From: Pseudomonas mucidolens
GTDB taxonomy: Bacteria; Pseudomonadota; Gammaproteobacteria; Pseudomonadales; Pseudomonadaceae
NCBI RefSeq assembly: GCF_900106045.1
Contig: NZ_LT629802.1
Coordinates: 620,001-684,000, forward strand
DNA length: 64,000 nt
Direction: 5' to 3'
Shown here: one piece after another, positions 16,516-23,737 of the stretch
Layout of the letters: the number at the start of each line of letters is the position of its first letter
Numbering within the stretch: position 1 is the first letter of the stretch
Notes under the pieces: generated by a model
What the model was told of the DNA's origin: nothing
What the model saw: only the letters and a program-made list of their open reading frames with translations
Database searches by the model: none
Made by a program: the position numbers and the translations under genes

Positions 16516-17349
16516 TTAGGCCGCTTCGGATTGATCAGGAGACGCTTTTGCGGTGGTGCGAGTGGGCATTTTCGCCAGCCATTCGCGAAGCGCTTCGGAA
16601 CCCTCACAGCCCGATCGCCACTTCTCAAACCGGCCGGTGTACCCATTCGAATTGGCGACCATACCGCTCAGTGCGACACCAGCATTGGAGGCGGTGGCCA
16701 GCACGTCGTCGTAGATCGCTAGCATCTGCTTGAGCCCTTCGATGTCTTCGGCGCGCGATGCGGCAATGCCTGCACGCGAAAGGCTGTCAGCCGCCTCTGG
16801 CGACAGCCCGGAGAGCATTGGGTTTGCCCTGAGCACCGCCTCTACAACGTCGGGGTGACTGCCTGCGCGCGCTTCAGCTACTAGCCGCTGGCGCTCCTCC
16901 GGCTTGAGGCCTCGCACGATCGCTCGCAGCTCCTGATCTGCCAGGAAACCAACAACGTCCGAGCTAGCGCGAGGCGTGACCGCTGCAAAGCCGCTGGCAA
17001 CTGTTTGGGCCAGCGTGAGCATATCTTTTGCCGCCTTCTCCATCGCCGGCATCAGGGCGGGGATGATTCCATCAATCTGCTCCTTACCCTTGCGCTCAAT
17101 GGCTGCGGCGTTGAGGTCCTTGTTCTCGCGAATCGAGAGGATTTCTTCTCCGAGGTCCTTGAACGCCTCCAGGGACAATCCCTGCAAATGGCGGACAGAC
17201 TTCAGCAAGCCACCTGCCTGCCAGGTGCCTTTGGTGCCATCTGGTCGCTGAATATTGAATGTTCTCGCCTCTACCTGGGAGTGTTCGTATTCGGAGTAAT
17301 GGAGGTTGGCCAAGCCAACTTTGAGGACGGATCGTTTGCCGATTTTCAT
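16516..17349 (-). CDS. Phage-type hypothetical protein, 277 aa
   Basis: The protein is largely helical and alanine-rich, with a short beta-rich start (KIGKRSVLKVGLANLHYSEYEHSQVEART), a central helix-rich part (IIPALMPAMEKAAKDMLTLAQTV) and an NPMLSGLSPEAADSLSRAG segment. The ending is rich in Thr, Ala and Lys. AAGG precedes the ATG. It follows a 69-aa gene after 4 bp, in the same leftward block that ends with the gpI-like gene. No family recognised. Confidence 0.65.
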   Translation of the reverse strand: MKIGKRSVLKVGLANLHYSEYEHSQVEARTFNIQRPDGTKGTWQAGGLLKSVRHLQGLSLEAFKDLGEEILSIRENKDLNAAAIERKGKEQIDGIIPALMPAMEKAAKDMLTLAQTVASGFAAVTPRASSDVVGFLADQELRAIVRGLKPEERQRLVAEARAGSHPDVVEAVLRANPMLSGLSPEAADSLSRAGIAASRAEDIEGLKQMLAIYDDVLATASNAGVALSGMVANSNGYTGRFEKWRSGCEGSEALREWLAKMPTRTTAKASPDQSEAA

Positions 17350-17353
17350 TGAG

Positions 17354-17563
17354 TTACCTTTTGATTGTCTGGCCGTGGGGCGGCCGGTTTTGGTCTGAGG
17401 CTTCGCTCAGAATTTCGAGTAGGGACACGTTTTCTCGGGTGCCACCGCCGGTTTCTGTTACGTGCAACTCGTCCATAAGGGCGCTGATCTCTCGCACGTC
17501 ACGATTGAATTGAGTGAGCCCGGATTGCTGACGCAGCTTTGCCACCTGGTTACGGATGTTCAT
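17354..17563 (-). CDS. Small phage-type hypothetical protein
   Basis: 69 aa, MNIRNQVAKLRQQSGLTQFNRDVREI, polar and probably helical. It overlaps the end of the preceding gene by 14 bp and is followed 4 bp later by the next. The first half looks like a short helix-turn-helix, but it is too small to assign. Confidence 0.55.
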   Translation of the reverse strand: MNIRNQVAKLRQQSGLTQFNRDVREISALMDELHVTETGGGTRENVSLLEILSEASDQNRPPHGQTIKR

Positions 17564-17981
17564 GGCGGGTCTCGATGATCAGTTGGTACTGTTCTGCGAC
17601 GTGCTCTTTGATGTTTTGCCCATCAGCCAGCGGCGGGAAGATCCAGGCACCAGAACTTGGGAATGGCCGCATATCCATCACACCTACCGGAGCGGGGCGG
17701 CGGAGGCTTTCAATTGCGCGGACGTGGAGAATGAACGCCTCTGCCAGATTGGCCGCGTCATAGCTGTTCATGGTGCACAGTGGGAGGTGCATGACCGTCT
17801 GTACGCCCTGGACGGGATAGTTGAACGAATGGCCCACTGTCTCGGGGTAATCCATCTCCCCCTCAACCGCGTCAACCCTGCAGTCCACCACCGTCAACAT
17901 AACGAGCACTGTCTCTTCGTCTTCGGTGCCGATCTTCTCTGCAATTCGTTTGAGCTCGGCCCGCATCCACTTAATGCTCAT
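17550..17981 (-). CDS. Phage-type hypothetical protein, 143 aa
   Basis: Starts at the ATG 17981 (MSIKWMRAELKRIAEK), which overlaps the stop of the DUF5681-like gene by four bases (ATGA). The longer in-frame ORF is antisense-like and rejected. Acidic, with CTMNSYDAANLAEAFILHVRAIE and a Pro-rich MRPFPSSGAWIFPPL end. No family recognised. Confidence 0.6.
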   Translation of the reverse strand: MSIKWMRAELKRIAEKIGTEDEETVLVMLTVVDCRVDAVEGEMDYPETVGHSFNYPVQGVQTVMHLPLCTMNSYDAANLAEAFILHVRAIESLRRPAPVGVMDMRPFPSSGAWIFPPLADGQNIKEHVAEQYQLIIETRHEHP

Positions 17982-18394
17982 TGCCGCATTCCCTCCATCT
18001 GTTCGCGGAGTTCTTCGACGGCCTTCTGTAGCTCGGCAACCTCGATGACTCGGGCAACAGCGCCTAGCCCTTCGATCAATGCCTTGCCCTGGTCGGGCGG
18101 TAGCTCGCCGGCGGCAACTGCGCGAAGGATTGATTTGGCTGCGCTGGGCAGGTCGGTGTCGTCCAGGTCGAAGCACACTGTCTCGGCAGTTGGCTTGATT
18201 GGCGGTACCAGGCGTTCAAGGATCAGTCGGCAAGCCTGCATATCGCCCTTCTTGGCCGCTGTCAGAACCTTCTTTGTCACGGCGTCTGCACCTTCCGCGA
18301 GTCGGGCGCGCAGTTCCTGCGTTTGGCCAGAACGGCCACCTGGATTACCTGACTGCCCCGGCTTCCATTTGCCGGCTTTATCGCGATCAGTCAT
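17978..18394 (-). CDS. DUF5681-type phage-associated protein
   Basis: 138 aa. The N-terminal KWKPGQSGNPGGRSGQ motif is the signature of the DUF5681 family, frequent in phage and mobile-element gene blocks. The rest is helical and ends in a short coiled-coil-like stretch (LQKAVEELREQMEG). It overlaps the upstream 58-aa gene and the downstream 143-aa gene by ATGA junctions. Function unknown. Confidence 0.75.
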   Translation of the reverse strand: MTDRDKAGKWKPGQSGNPGGRSGQTQELRARLAEGADAVTKKVLTAAKKGDMQACRLILERLVPPIKPTAETVCFDLDDTDLPSAAKSILRAVAAGELPPDQGKALIEGLGAVARVIEVAELQKAVEELREQMEGMRQ

Positions 18395-18567
18395 GCCGTG
18401 GGCGATTCCATAGCGATGACCGGTTTGTTTTCAGCGAGCGCTATCAGCAGGGCGGATGCTTGAACGCTCCCGTCGGCTGCGGCTTCGCGAAGGCGGCCCC
18501 AGGCGGCAGCAACTTCAGAGCGAGTTGGTTTGTGCTGGCGTCCTCGGGCGGGCTTAGCTGTGTTCAT
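18391..18567 (-). CDS. Small 58-aa protein upstream of the DUF5681 gene
   Basis: A short frame starting ATG 18567, MNTAKPARGRQHKPTRSEVA, with a helical middle (AAAWGRLREAAADGSVQASALLIALAE is split over the central part). Its stop TGA overlaps the next start in ATGA, the same coupling as in the rest of the block, which is the main reason to believe it. Confidence 0.5.
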   Translation of the reverse strand: MNTAKPARGRQHKPTRSEVAAAWGRLREAAADGSVQASALLIALAENKPVIAMESPTA

Positions 18568-19260
18568 AGATGCGGCCTCGAATGGGGTTCTGAGTGGCTC
18601 AAAAACTCACATTAGGCATGATCTGATCATTTATCCAGTGCTTTTTAGGTGCACTCTAGGTGATACACTTAACCGGATTAAACGGGACTGAAATAGTTGG
18701 TTTACAGCGAATCTAGAAGAGGTTTTTTGTTGCAGTAAGTCGCGGATAGGCAAAGTGATACGCAGCCGGGTTTTCGGCTCAGATCGATCTCAGATTGAGG
18801 ATGGAGCGGGGAGGGCTGGCCTACCGTTTCGGTATGTCAGGTTTCTGCGCCACGTTTTGCGAGATAAGAAAACGTGGCGCGTAGTGGAGATGAGCGATTT
18901 TGCTCACATCTTCCCTCATTGGGGAAATACCCCTGATCGGCGGGATTTACGAACCACTGAGAAATCCTCGGCGCTTCGCAGCGCAGGCAGAGTGGGAGAA
19001 TCCCGCTTCGGTCACGATGGTTTAAGGTGAACAAGGATCACATTTGAGCGAAGGTGTTGCTGTCCTCGCAACACCTGCTCCAGCCTGCTGCCAGGAGGAG
19101 AGGGAGCCAAGCAGACCAAATGGTCCGACTCGGTTCATTCGGTCTGTCTCGCCGCTGCGGGAGCGAGTATCGAGAAAATTTGAACGACTCCTGATCTGCA
19201 GTCTTATTCCGAGCTAGGTGAATTGTCGCCAGCAAATCGATGGGATCGTACCTTGGGTGG
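18568..19260. other. Gene-poor island region with inverted repeats
   Basis: About 690 bp with no convincing gene; candidate ORFs on both strands have no good start site and unnatural composition. It carries a 12-bp inverted repeat (GCGCCACGTTTT 18847-18858, AAAACGTGGCGC 18869-18880) and a 9-bp hairpin (AGGTGTTGC 19052-19060, GCAACACCT 19068-19076). It may hold a structured RNA or control sites for the leftward phage block. Confidence 0.45.
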
Positions 19261-19701
19261 CTAGGACGCAACCAGTGCTCCAGTTACGCACCCAGCCACT
19301 ATCGCGCTGACTAGCCCAAGCGCGGCGACGGCCCACCATTCTTTTCGCTTTTCTTTGTACTCATGAAAGTACAAGAGCCCTTTTGCGGCGATGAAAACGT
19401 CGCTCTCACCCGCACCAGTAAGAATTGTAACCTCCTGGTAGCGCTGATTTCCCGTGCCCTGGGAGTAGCACTGGAATACCCGAGATAGGAGATAGGCATC
19501 TTGATGAGTGATTGTTTCGTCCTGCCTCAATGTCGGTAGACCGCCAGTGAAGCCAATAAAGCCTTCTAGCACCAGGCCGGCTAACGGGTAGAAATCACGA
19601 TGATCGTTATATTTTCTCTCCATCGCTCCCGTTAGCACACGGACTTTCACCTCATTGCGCTCGTAAATGTATTTGAGAACATCATGCTGTAAACGATTCA
19701 T
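19261..19701 (-). CDS. Island protein with C-terminal membrane anchor
   Basis: 146 aa from the ATG 19701 (AGGGACGG upstream). The N-terminal 75 residues (MNRLQHDVLKYIYERNEVKVRVLTGAMER is the first part) look like a winged-helix-type fold. The C terminus has one hydrophobic segment of about 22 residues preceded by KEKRKEWW, a tail anchor with positive-inside charge. Function unknown. Confidence 0.6.
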   Translation of the reverse strand: MNRLQHDVLKYIYERNEVKVRVLTGAMERKYNDHRDFYPLAGLVLEGFIGFTGGLPTLRQDETITHQDAYLLSRVFQCYSQGTGNQRYQEVTILTGAGESDVFIAAKGLLYFHEYKEKRKEWWAVAALGLVSAIVAGCVTGALVAS

Positions 19702-19782
19702 TGCCGTCCCTGATCGTTGAGACCAATGCATGTTGGTGAGGCGGGGGTTCTCAAGTTAAGGCCCCCGATACATTTATGTGGA

Positions 19783-20049
19783 TCAACCTCTGGCATCGCG
19801 GCCTGGTTCATCCTCTGCCACCCGAAATCGCCAATAACGATCTGGCTTCACCCAAACCACCGTATCGGGCGTCAATCTTCGGAAGGCTGCCAGGACTTGC
19901 TTGCCAATGACCTGATTGCCATCGGAATTTTCAGTCAGCAAATCTTCTCGCTTGGCCCTGACTAGATGATCCACTACCTCGTCTTGATAGACGCACGCGT
20001 CATTGTGAATTTGAGCGAGCATCCAAACCGCAACCGAGTCAGCGTCCAT
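19783..20049 (-). CDS. Phage-type hypothetical protein, 88 aa
   Basis: MDADSVAVWMLAQIHND start, ending VVWVKPDRYWRFRVAEDEPGRDARG. I recognise it as a type common in proteobacterial prophages (DUF6953-like; name from memory). The mostly helical N-terminal half contains VYQDEVVDHLVRA. It overlaps the upstream YodC-like gene at the ATG by one base, so the two are coupled. Function unknown. Confidence 0.65.
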   Translation of the reverse strand: MDADSVAVWMLAQIHNDACVYQDEVVDHLVRAKREDLLTENSDGNQVIGKQVLAAFRRLTPDTVVWVKPDRYWRFRVAEDEPGRDARG

Positions 20050-20243
20050 CAGGTCACCTTTTCCTCTATGGTCGTAGCTACCAAGCTATCCGGGAAAAAC
20101 TCTCCCTGCTCGAGCTTCTTCCCTGCGAACCATTGGCAAATGAATGCATCGCTAATCTTCCGATATCCCTTCACTGTCATCACCGGCCCACCCGACTTCA
20201 GCTTTACAAAGTCTCCAGTAGCAAACTCATTCCCTTCAGCCAT
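20049..20243 (-). CDS. YodC / DUF2158 family protein
   Basis: 64 aa with the family core GDFVKLKSGGPVMTVKGY followed by ICQWFAGKKLEQGEFFPDSLV, a small SH3-like beta barrel found in many prophages. Function unknown. It is the first gene of a leftward pair with the 88-aa gene. Confidence 0.8.
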   Translation of the reverse strand: MAEGNEFATGDFVKLKSGGPVMTVKGYRKISDAFICQWFAGKKLEQGEFFPDSLVATTIEEKVT

Positions 20244-20367
20244 GGCTCTGAACCCTTTCTATTTGAGGAGTAATTCCCTTTAGCGAAAGTACATGTAATG
20301 GCTATTTGCATTCAAGCGACAGGGCTTGCGAATGTGTGCAAGGTGCAAACTGTTTAAAGCACTTTGG

Positions 20368-20402
20368 GTGAGACCAAACCGTCTCAGTGAGACCAAATCG
20401 TC
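20368..20402 (+). repeat. Two tandem 16-bp repeats, operator-like
   Basis: GTGAGACCAAACCGTC (20368-20383) and GTGAGACCAAATCGTC (20387-20402) differ at one base and repeat with a 19-bp period in an intergenic region between divergent genes. Confidence 0.5.
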
Positions 20403-20463
20403 ACACAGCACGATAATCTTCTGTCTTTTCGTGTTTCTGTAGAGATTTCGCCTGGCTTAACGC

Positions 20464-20493
20464 GGGAATATCCTCAAAACTCAGGGTATTCCC
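20464..20493. repeat. Inverted repeat just before the 67-aa gene
   Basis: GGGAATA (20464-20470) and TATTCCC (20487-20493) flank a centre with further pairing CCT/AGG. It ends immediately before the Shine-Dalgarno AGGAG, so it may be an operator or translational hairpin. Confidence 0.4.
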
Positions 20494-20503
20494 AGGAGCC
20501 CCT

Positions 20504-20707
20504 ATGTCAGTCATTGATTGCGATTACCTGCCCGCCCCATCCAAGACCGCATTCCCACCAGAACTGGCGCTGCTGATCGTGCGCAAAGCTGCATCGCTCG
20601 CCGATGCATTCGAGCAGCAGGCACTGGATCAGCTCACCAGGGACGCAACCTCAGCGTTATCCGCCGGCGCAGATCCGCGGCAGGTGATTCGGCAGATGCG
20701 CCTGTAA
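20504..20707 (+). CDS. Small island protein, 67 aa
   Basis: MSVIDCDYLPAPSKTAFPPE start, then a helical stretch (ALLIVRKAASLADAFEQQAL) and a C-terminal DPRQVIRQMRL. AGGAG lies 5 bases before the ATG. Soluble, no family recognised. It is the first rightward gene after a regulatory-looking region with direct and inverted repeats. Confidence 0.6.
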   Translation: MSVIDCDYLPAPSKTAFPPELALLIVRKAASLADAFEQQALDQLTRDATSALSAGADPRQVIRQMRL

Positions 20708-20997
20708 CTTCCACCATTAGTGAAAGACGAGGTATTTCACCAGCGGTGGAACGTCGAGGCTTTCTCCTACGGAGTAAACCTCCCACATCTATCCCCATTG
20801 AAGGATCACCACAGCGGCCATCTGTTTCGGTCTGTCGTCTGGCTCTTTTTCGTCCTCTCGCTAATTGGGGAAGGGCGCGCTTTATTCGAGATGGCTGCCT
20901 CCCTGGATGGAACACCAGTTGCGCGTCATGTCTTATTGATATTACATACGTTAGCGCTTAGATAGCGTGCCCGAATAATCGAAAGGATGCATTGCTG

Positions 20998-21990
20998 ATG
21001 TCTGAAATTATTGATCAGTTTAGAGATGCCAAGCCGAAGCTTGAGAGGTTGAGGCAAAATATTGAGAGTGTGATTAAGCAAATTGTCGGTGAAAGAAATA
21101 TTCCAGTCTTTGGAATTGAGTCTCGAATTAAGAATGAAGAGTCGTTTGTCGGAAAAGTGGCGAGAAAATCATATAGTGCGCCGTTAGATGAAATTGACGA
21201 TCTGTGTGGTGTAAGAGTTATTTGCTATTATCAAGAAGATATAGAAAATATATGTGGTATCGTTGAAAGTGAGTTCGAGGTTCTTCAAAAAGATAACAAA
21301 AAAGACGCTCTTAATGATAATCAGTTTGGATATACCTCTTACCATTATATCGTTCGGTTGAAGAATGAGTGGTTGGCCCATCCAGGGGCTCGGGGCTTGG
21401 GCGGATTTCGTGCAGAAATACAAATTCGAACCATGCTTATGCATACTTGGGCTGCAATAAGCCATAAATTACTTTATAAAAGGGAGGCAGATGTTCCTCC
21501 TCAGTTTAAGCGGCAGTTAAATAGATTGAGCGCGTTAATTGAACTTGCTGATGAGCAGTTCGACGCTATTAAGAACGTTAAGGTCAAGCTTGTTGAGAAG
21601 TTGACGGAGAATAAGCTTAATTTGGAGGATTTTTCTGAGTTGAGTTCTGATTCACTTGTTGCTATTTACAATCGTTATTTTAGCGATCGTGCTCATGATG
21701 ATAATCATATTCCAAGCTTGCTCGAAGAAATTAGAGAGGCGGGATTCAATTTTAAGGATTTGGTGGAAAAGATTGAGTTGTGCCTCCCCATTCTAACGAA
21801 CTTTGAGAAGGAAGAGGTGGAGTATGAAACCGGAGTGGGGGGCGAGAGAGAGCTACCTAAATGGCATTTTTCTGGGGCTGTTCGGACAATCTTGGATCTG
21901 ACTAGCGATAAGTACTTCGAGAGTCGCGCGGAAACGTTTCCACCTGAAATTGTTGCAATAACTGAGAAGTACCGTCGCCTAATTCGATAA
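20998..21990 (+). CDS. RelA/SpoT-domain nucleotide pyrophosphokinase (alarmone synthetase)
   Basis: 330 aa. The N-terminal 170 residues are a RelA/SpoT synthetase domain: ESRIKNEESFVGKVARK (ATP-binding basic helix), EIDDLCGVRVICYY (catalytic Asp region), FGYTSYHYIVRL (the G-loop-type Tyr/His segment) and AEIQIRTMLMHTWAAISHKLLYK with the essential glutamate. No HD hydrolase, TGS or ACT domain is seen, so it is a single-function synthetase with a helical C-terminal region of about 160 residues. The family makes (p)ppGpp or, in toxic members (toxSAS such as CapRel), modifies tRNA or makes ppApp. AT-rich, island-borne. ATG 20998 or TTG 20992 could start it; AAAGG fits the TTG better. Confidence 0.88.
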   Translation: MSEIIDQFRDAKPKLERLRQNIESVIKQIVGERNIPVFGIESRIKNEESFVGKVARKSYSAPLDEIDDLCGVRVICYYQEDIENICGIVESEFEVLQKDNKKDALNDNQFGYTSYHYIVRLKNEWLAHPGARGLGGFRAEIQIRTMLMHTWAAISHKLLYKREADVPPQFKRQLNRLSALIELADEQFDAIKNVKVKLVEKLTENKLNLEDFSELSSDSLVAIYNRYFSDRAHDDNHIPSLLEEIREAGFNFKDLVEKIELCLPILTNFEKEEVEYETGVGGERELPKWHFSGAVRTILDLTSDKYFESRAETFPPEIVAITEKYRRLIR

Positions 21991-22059
21991 ATTATCCTTT
22001 TGTTGATTCTGACATCTTTATTATTAGTGGGGTAGATGCACATCGTTACTTGATGCTGA

Positions 22060-22722
22060 TCATTGAAGCGTCGCAGTGAGAAAACGCTCCACATCATCGA
22101 TCATGCTCCTCACGTCCGCGGCCGTGAACTCCTCTGGCTTACCATGGGCGGCACTGTTGCGGATTGCAGCCAAGGCGGTGATCCGCTTTTTCTGACTGGC
22201 ATTGTATGCACCTACCTTGGCTAGGTCATCGTTCATTTTGTTGAGGCTACCGTGCTCTAGCTCATGGGTAGAACACAGATCGCGCAGAGTCGTCTCGAGG
22301 ACAACACCTGCGATTACCGCCGCAGCAGTGGCGTAGCTGTTTCTGAATAGCTCCTCTGCTTGCTCTAGCTCATTGGAAAATACCTCTGCTTGGACCAGGT
22401 TGCGGTACGACACTAAGTAGCCGCCTTCGAAATCCTCCTTGGTAGCGAGGAAGATCGCTCTGAGGCGCTTCAGGCGATCTACCTCCGAATCAAATGATCG
22501 ATATTCCTCGGCTTCAATAAATGTCTTTAACTGACTTGCCGCTTCTGAGCCCAACCGCTCAAACAATGATTTGACCTTCACGCCCCAATTGAGCACTAGG
22601 TCCGATTCGATGTGCTCGTAACTTGAACCTGTATACGAACTGTTTCTATGGGTTTTAGACGCCAGGATCTCTTCCAATTGCTGCTCAAGCTCGACAAACC
22701 GCCTTGCGATCATCGCAGTCAT
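22060..22722 (-). CDS. HEPN / DUF4145-like protein
   Basis: 220 aa, helical. The C-terminal half has AAAVIAGVVLETTLRDLC followed by ITALAAIRNSAAHGKPEEFTAADV; RNSAAH matches the R-x4-6-H motif of HEPN ribonucleases, and the arrangement resembles DUF4145-type proteins. The N-terminal half (LEQQLEEILASK onwards) may be a separate helical domain. Its Shine-Dalgarno is GGAAGGA 7 bases before the ATG. It converges on the alarmone synthetase gene with 69 bp between them. A role in RNA cleavage or as a toxin partner is possible and untested. Confidence 0.7.
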   Translation of the reverse strand: MTAMIARRFVELEQQLEEILASKTHRNSSYTGSSYEHIESDLVLNWGVKVKSLFERLGSEAASQLKTFIEAEEYRSFDSEVDRLKRLRAIFLATKEDFEGGYLVSYRNLVQAEVFSNELEQAEELFRNSYATAAAVIAGVVLETTLRDLCSTHELEHGSLNKMNDDLAKVGAYNASQKKRITALAAIRNSAAHGKPEEFTAADVRSMIDDVERFLTATLQ

Positions 22723-22835
22723 CAGATTTTCCTTCCGTGAGTGATCGCTGATCTTGGCCTGCGTCGGGTCAGGACGGCAATACTCAAATGATAAGTCGAT
22801 CGGAGCCCTGTAATTATTTGCATACCCTGTATTGC

Positions 22836-22881
22836 GTTACCACTCACAATAATCCATCATCTCTTTTTCGTAAGTGGTAAC
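22836..22881. repeat. 9-bp inverted repeat overlapping a ribosome-binding site
   Basis: GTTACCACT (22836-22844) and AGTGGTAAC (22873-22881) are perfect complements with 28 bases between. The right arm ends right at CGGAGGAA, the Shine-Dalgarno of the 76-aa gene. It may be two half-operators or an RNA hairpin. Confidence 0.5.
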
Positions 22882-22890
22882 GGAGGAAAT

Positions 22891-23121
22891 ATGGCAGATC
22901 AGGAAAACCAGAAGCAGCCTCTGTCAGCGGCAGAGCGTCAGAGGCTCTTCAAGGAGCGTCAGCGCGAGGCAGGATTCAGGCACACCACAGTATGGATTCA
23001 CTCCGAAACAGAGGATCAGGGAAAGCAGGCAGCACGCGACGGGAAGCCACTCGAGCCGATGGAGTCGAAAGACCCCTTGAGCTGGGCGGCTGGCTGGATC
23101 AGCGAGAAGGGTAAGCAATAG
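22891..23121 (+). CDS. Small basic/acidic island protein, 76 aa
   Basis: MADQENQKQPLSAAERQRLF start, then KERQREAGFRHTTVWIHSET and a C-terminal DPLSWAAGWISEKGKQ. The pattern of a charged helix, then GFRHTTVWIH as a short beta strand, then a helix recalls small phage ribbon-helix-helix regulators, but this is a weak call. GGAGG stands 6 bases before the ATG. It is divergent from the HEPN-like gene, with an inverted repeat in its leader. Confidence 0.65.
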   Translation: MADQENQKQPLSAAERQRLFKERQREAGFRHTTVWIHSETEDQGKQAARDGKPLEPMESKDPLSWAAGWISEKGKQ

Positions 23122-23266
23122 ATGCGGGTGAATCCCGTATGCAGATCGGCTTAAACCGTAGCCGATTGAATCGATGGTCCAGATTTGGGCCATCTCAGAA
23201 GAGGTGCCAAGCCGCTGCGTCAACAGCGGCCTGGCGATCACACGACGAAACTTCAAGGTACACGTC

Positions 23267-23350
23267 ATGCAACTTTACCAAAATATCAGTAACGCCCTGA
23301 AAGGCCAAGAAAAGTCCGGATTAGAAGCGGAGGGGGGCGGTAGCCACTGA
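23267..23350 (+). CDS. Putative 27-aa leader peptide gene
   Basis: ATG 23267 with AAGG 8 bases upstream encodes MQLYQNISNALKGQEKSGLE and a few more residues. Its TGA is one base before the GTG of the next gene, and a G-rich AGGGGGG lies in its last codons. Such close coupling explains why the next gene has a GTG start and no closer Shine-Dalgarno. A hairpin (GCCGCTG 23211-23217, CAGCGGC 23224-23230) precedes it. Confidence 0.4.
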   Translation: MQLYQNISNALKGQEKSGLEAEGGGSH

Positions 23351-23351
23351 G

Positions 23352-23633
23352 GTGTACGACTCTAGCGCCGTAGACTTGCCTCTCTTCACCGAGAACCAGC
23401 GAACCTTGGTGGTGGAGCTAATCCTAGCAGAGCGTCGTTACGCTACGCGCTGGTGGACGCACCTAAGCGAGATGCGGCGGCGTAAGGAGCTCCCTGAGTG
23501 GGTTGCAGCGGACATTGGCACTCATGATGAGCATGACCTTCTGCTTGAGAGTAGGAAGGCCGTCAATCAGGCTCTGTTCGGCTCAGATGACCTGGGCGGC
23601 GATCAGCAATACCACGCGGTGGTGTTGGAGTAG
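23352..23633 (+). CDS. Island hypothetical protein, 93 aa
   Basis: Starts at GTG 23352, the only usable start after an in-frame TAG upstream. Soluble and mostly helical: TENQRTLVVELILAERRYA then WWTHLSEMRRRKELPEWV. No family recognised. It probably is coupled to the 27-aa frame in front of it. A strong terminator follows 32 bp after the stop, so the rightward unit 22891-23633 ends here. Confidence 0.55.
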   Translation: MYDSSAVDLPLFTENQRTLVVELILAERRYATRWWTHLSEMRRRKELPEWVAADIGTHDEHDLLLESRKAVNQALFGSDDLGGDQQYHAVVLE

Positions 23634-23664
23634 GGCTGACAAGCAACGAAACCTTTGCGGCATC

Positions 23665-23702
23665 AAGGGCGCTACCCCGAAACAGGGTGGTGCCCTTTTT
23701 TC
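23665..23702 (+). terminator. Rho-independent terminator
   Basis: AAGGGC (23665-23670) pairs with GCCCTT (23692-23697) around an inner ACCC/GGGT hairpin and is followed by a T-run. Confidence 0.8.
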
Positions 23703-23737
23703 ATTTGTTGGCGGTGGGTAAATTCTCAGCAAGGTGG

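Noticed and set aside
18755..19030. 91-aa ORF in the gene-poor island stretch
   Set aside because: GTG start without Shine-Dalgarno, unnatural composition, and it contains the inverted repeats.
19038..19271. 77-aa minus-strand ORF
   Set aside because: No start signal, no family, low-complexity Arg/Pro/Ser content.
20720..20965. 81-aa ORF between the 67-aa gene and the alarmone synthetase
   Set aside because: GTG start with no Shine-Dalgarno and no recognisable domain; both overlapping frames look equally unnatural.
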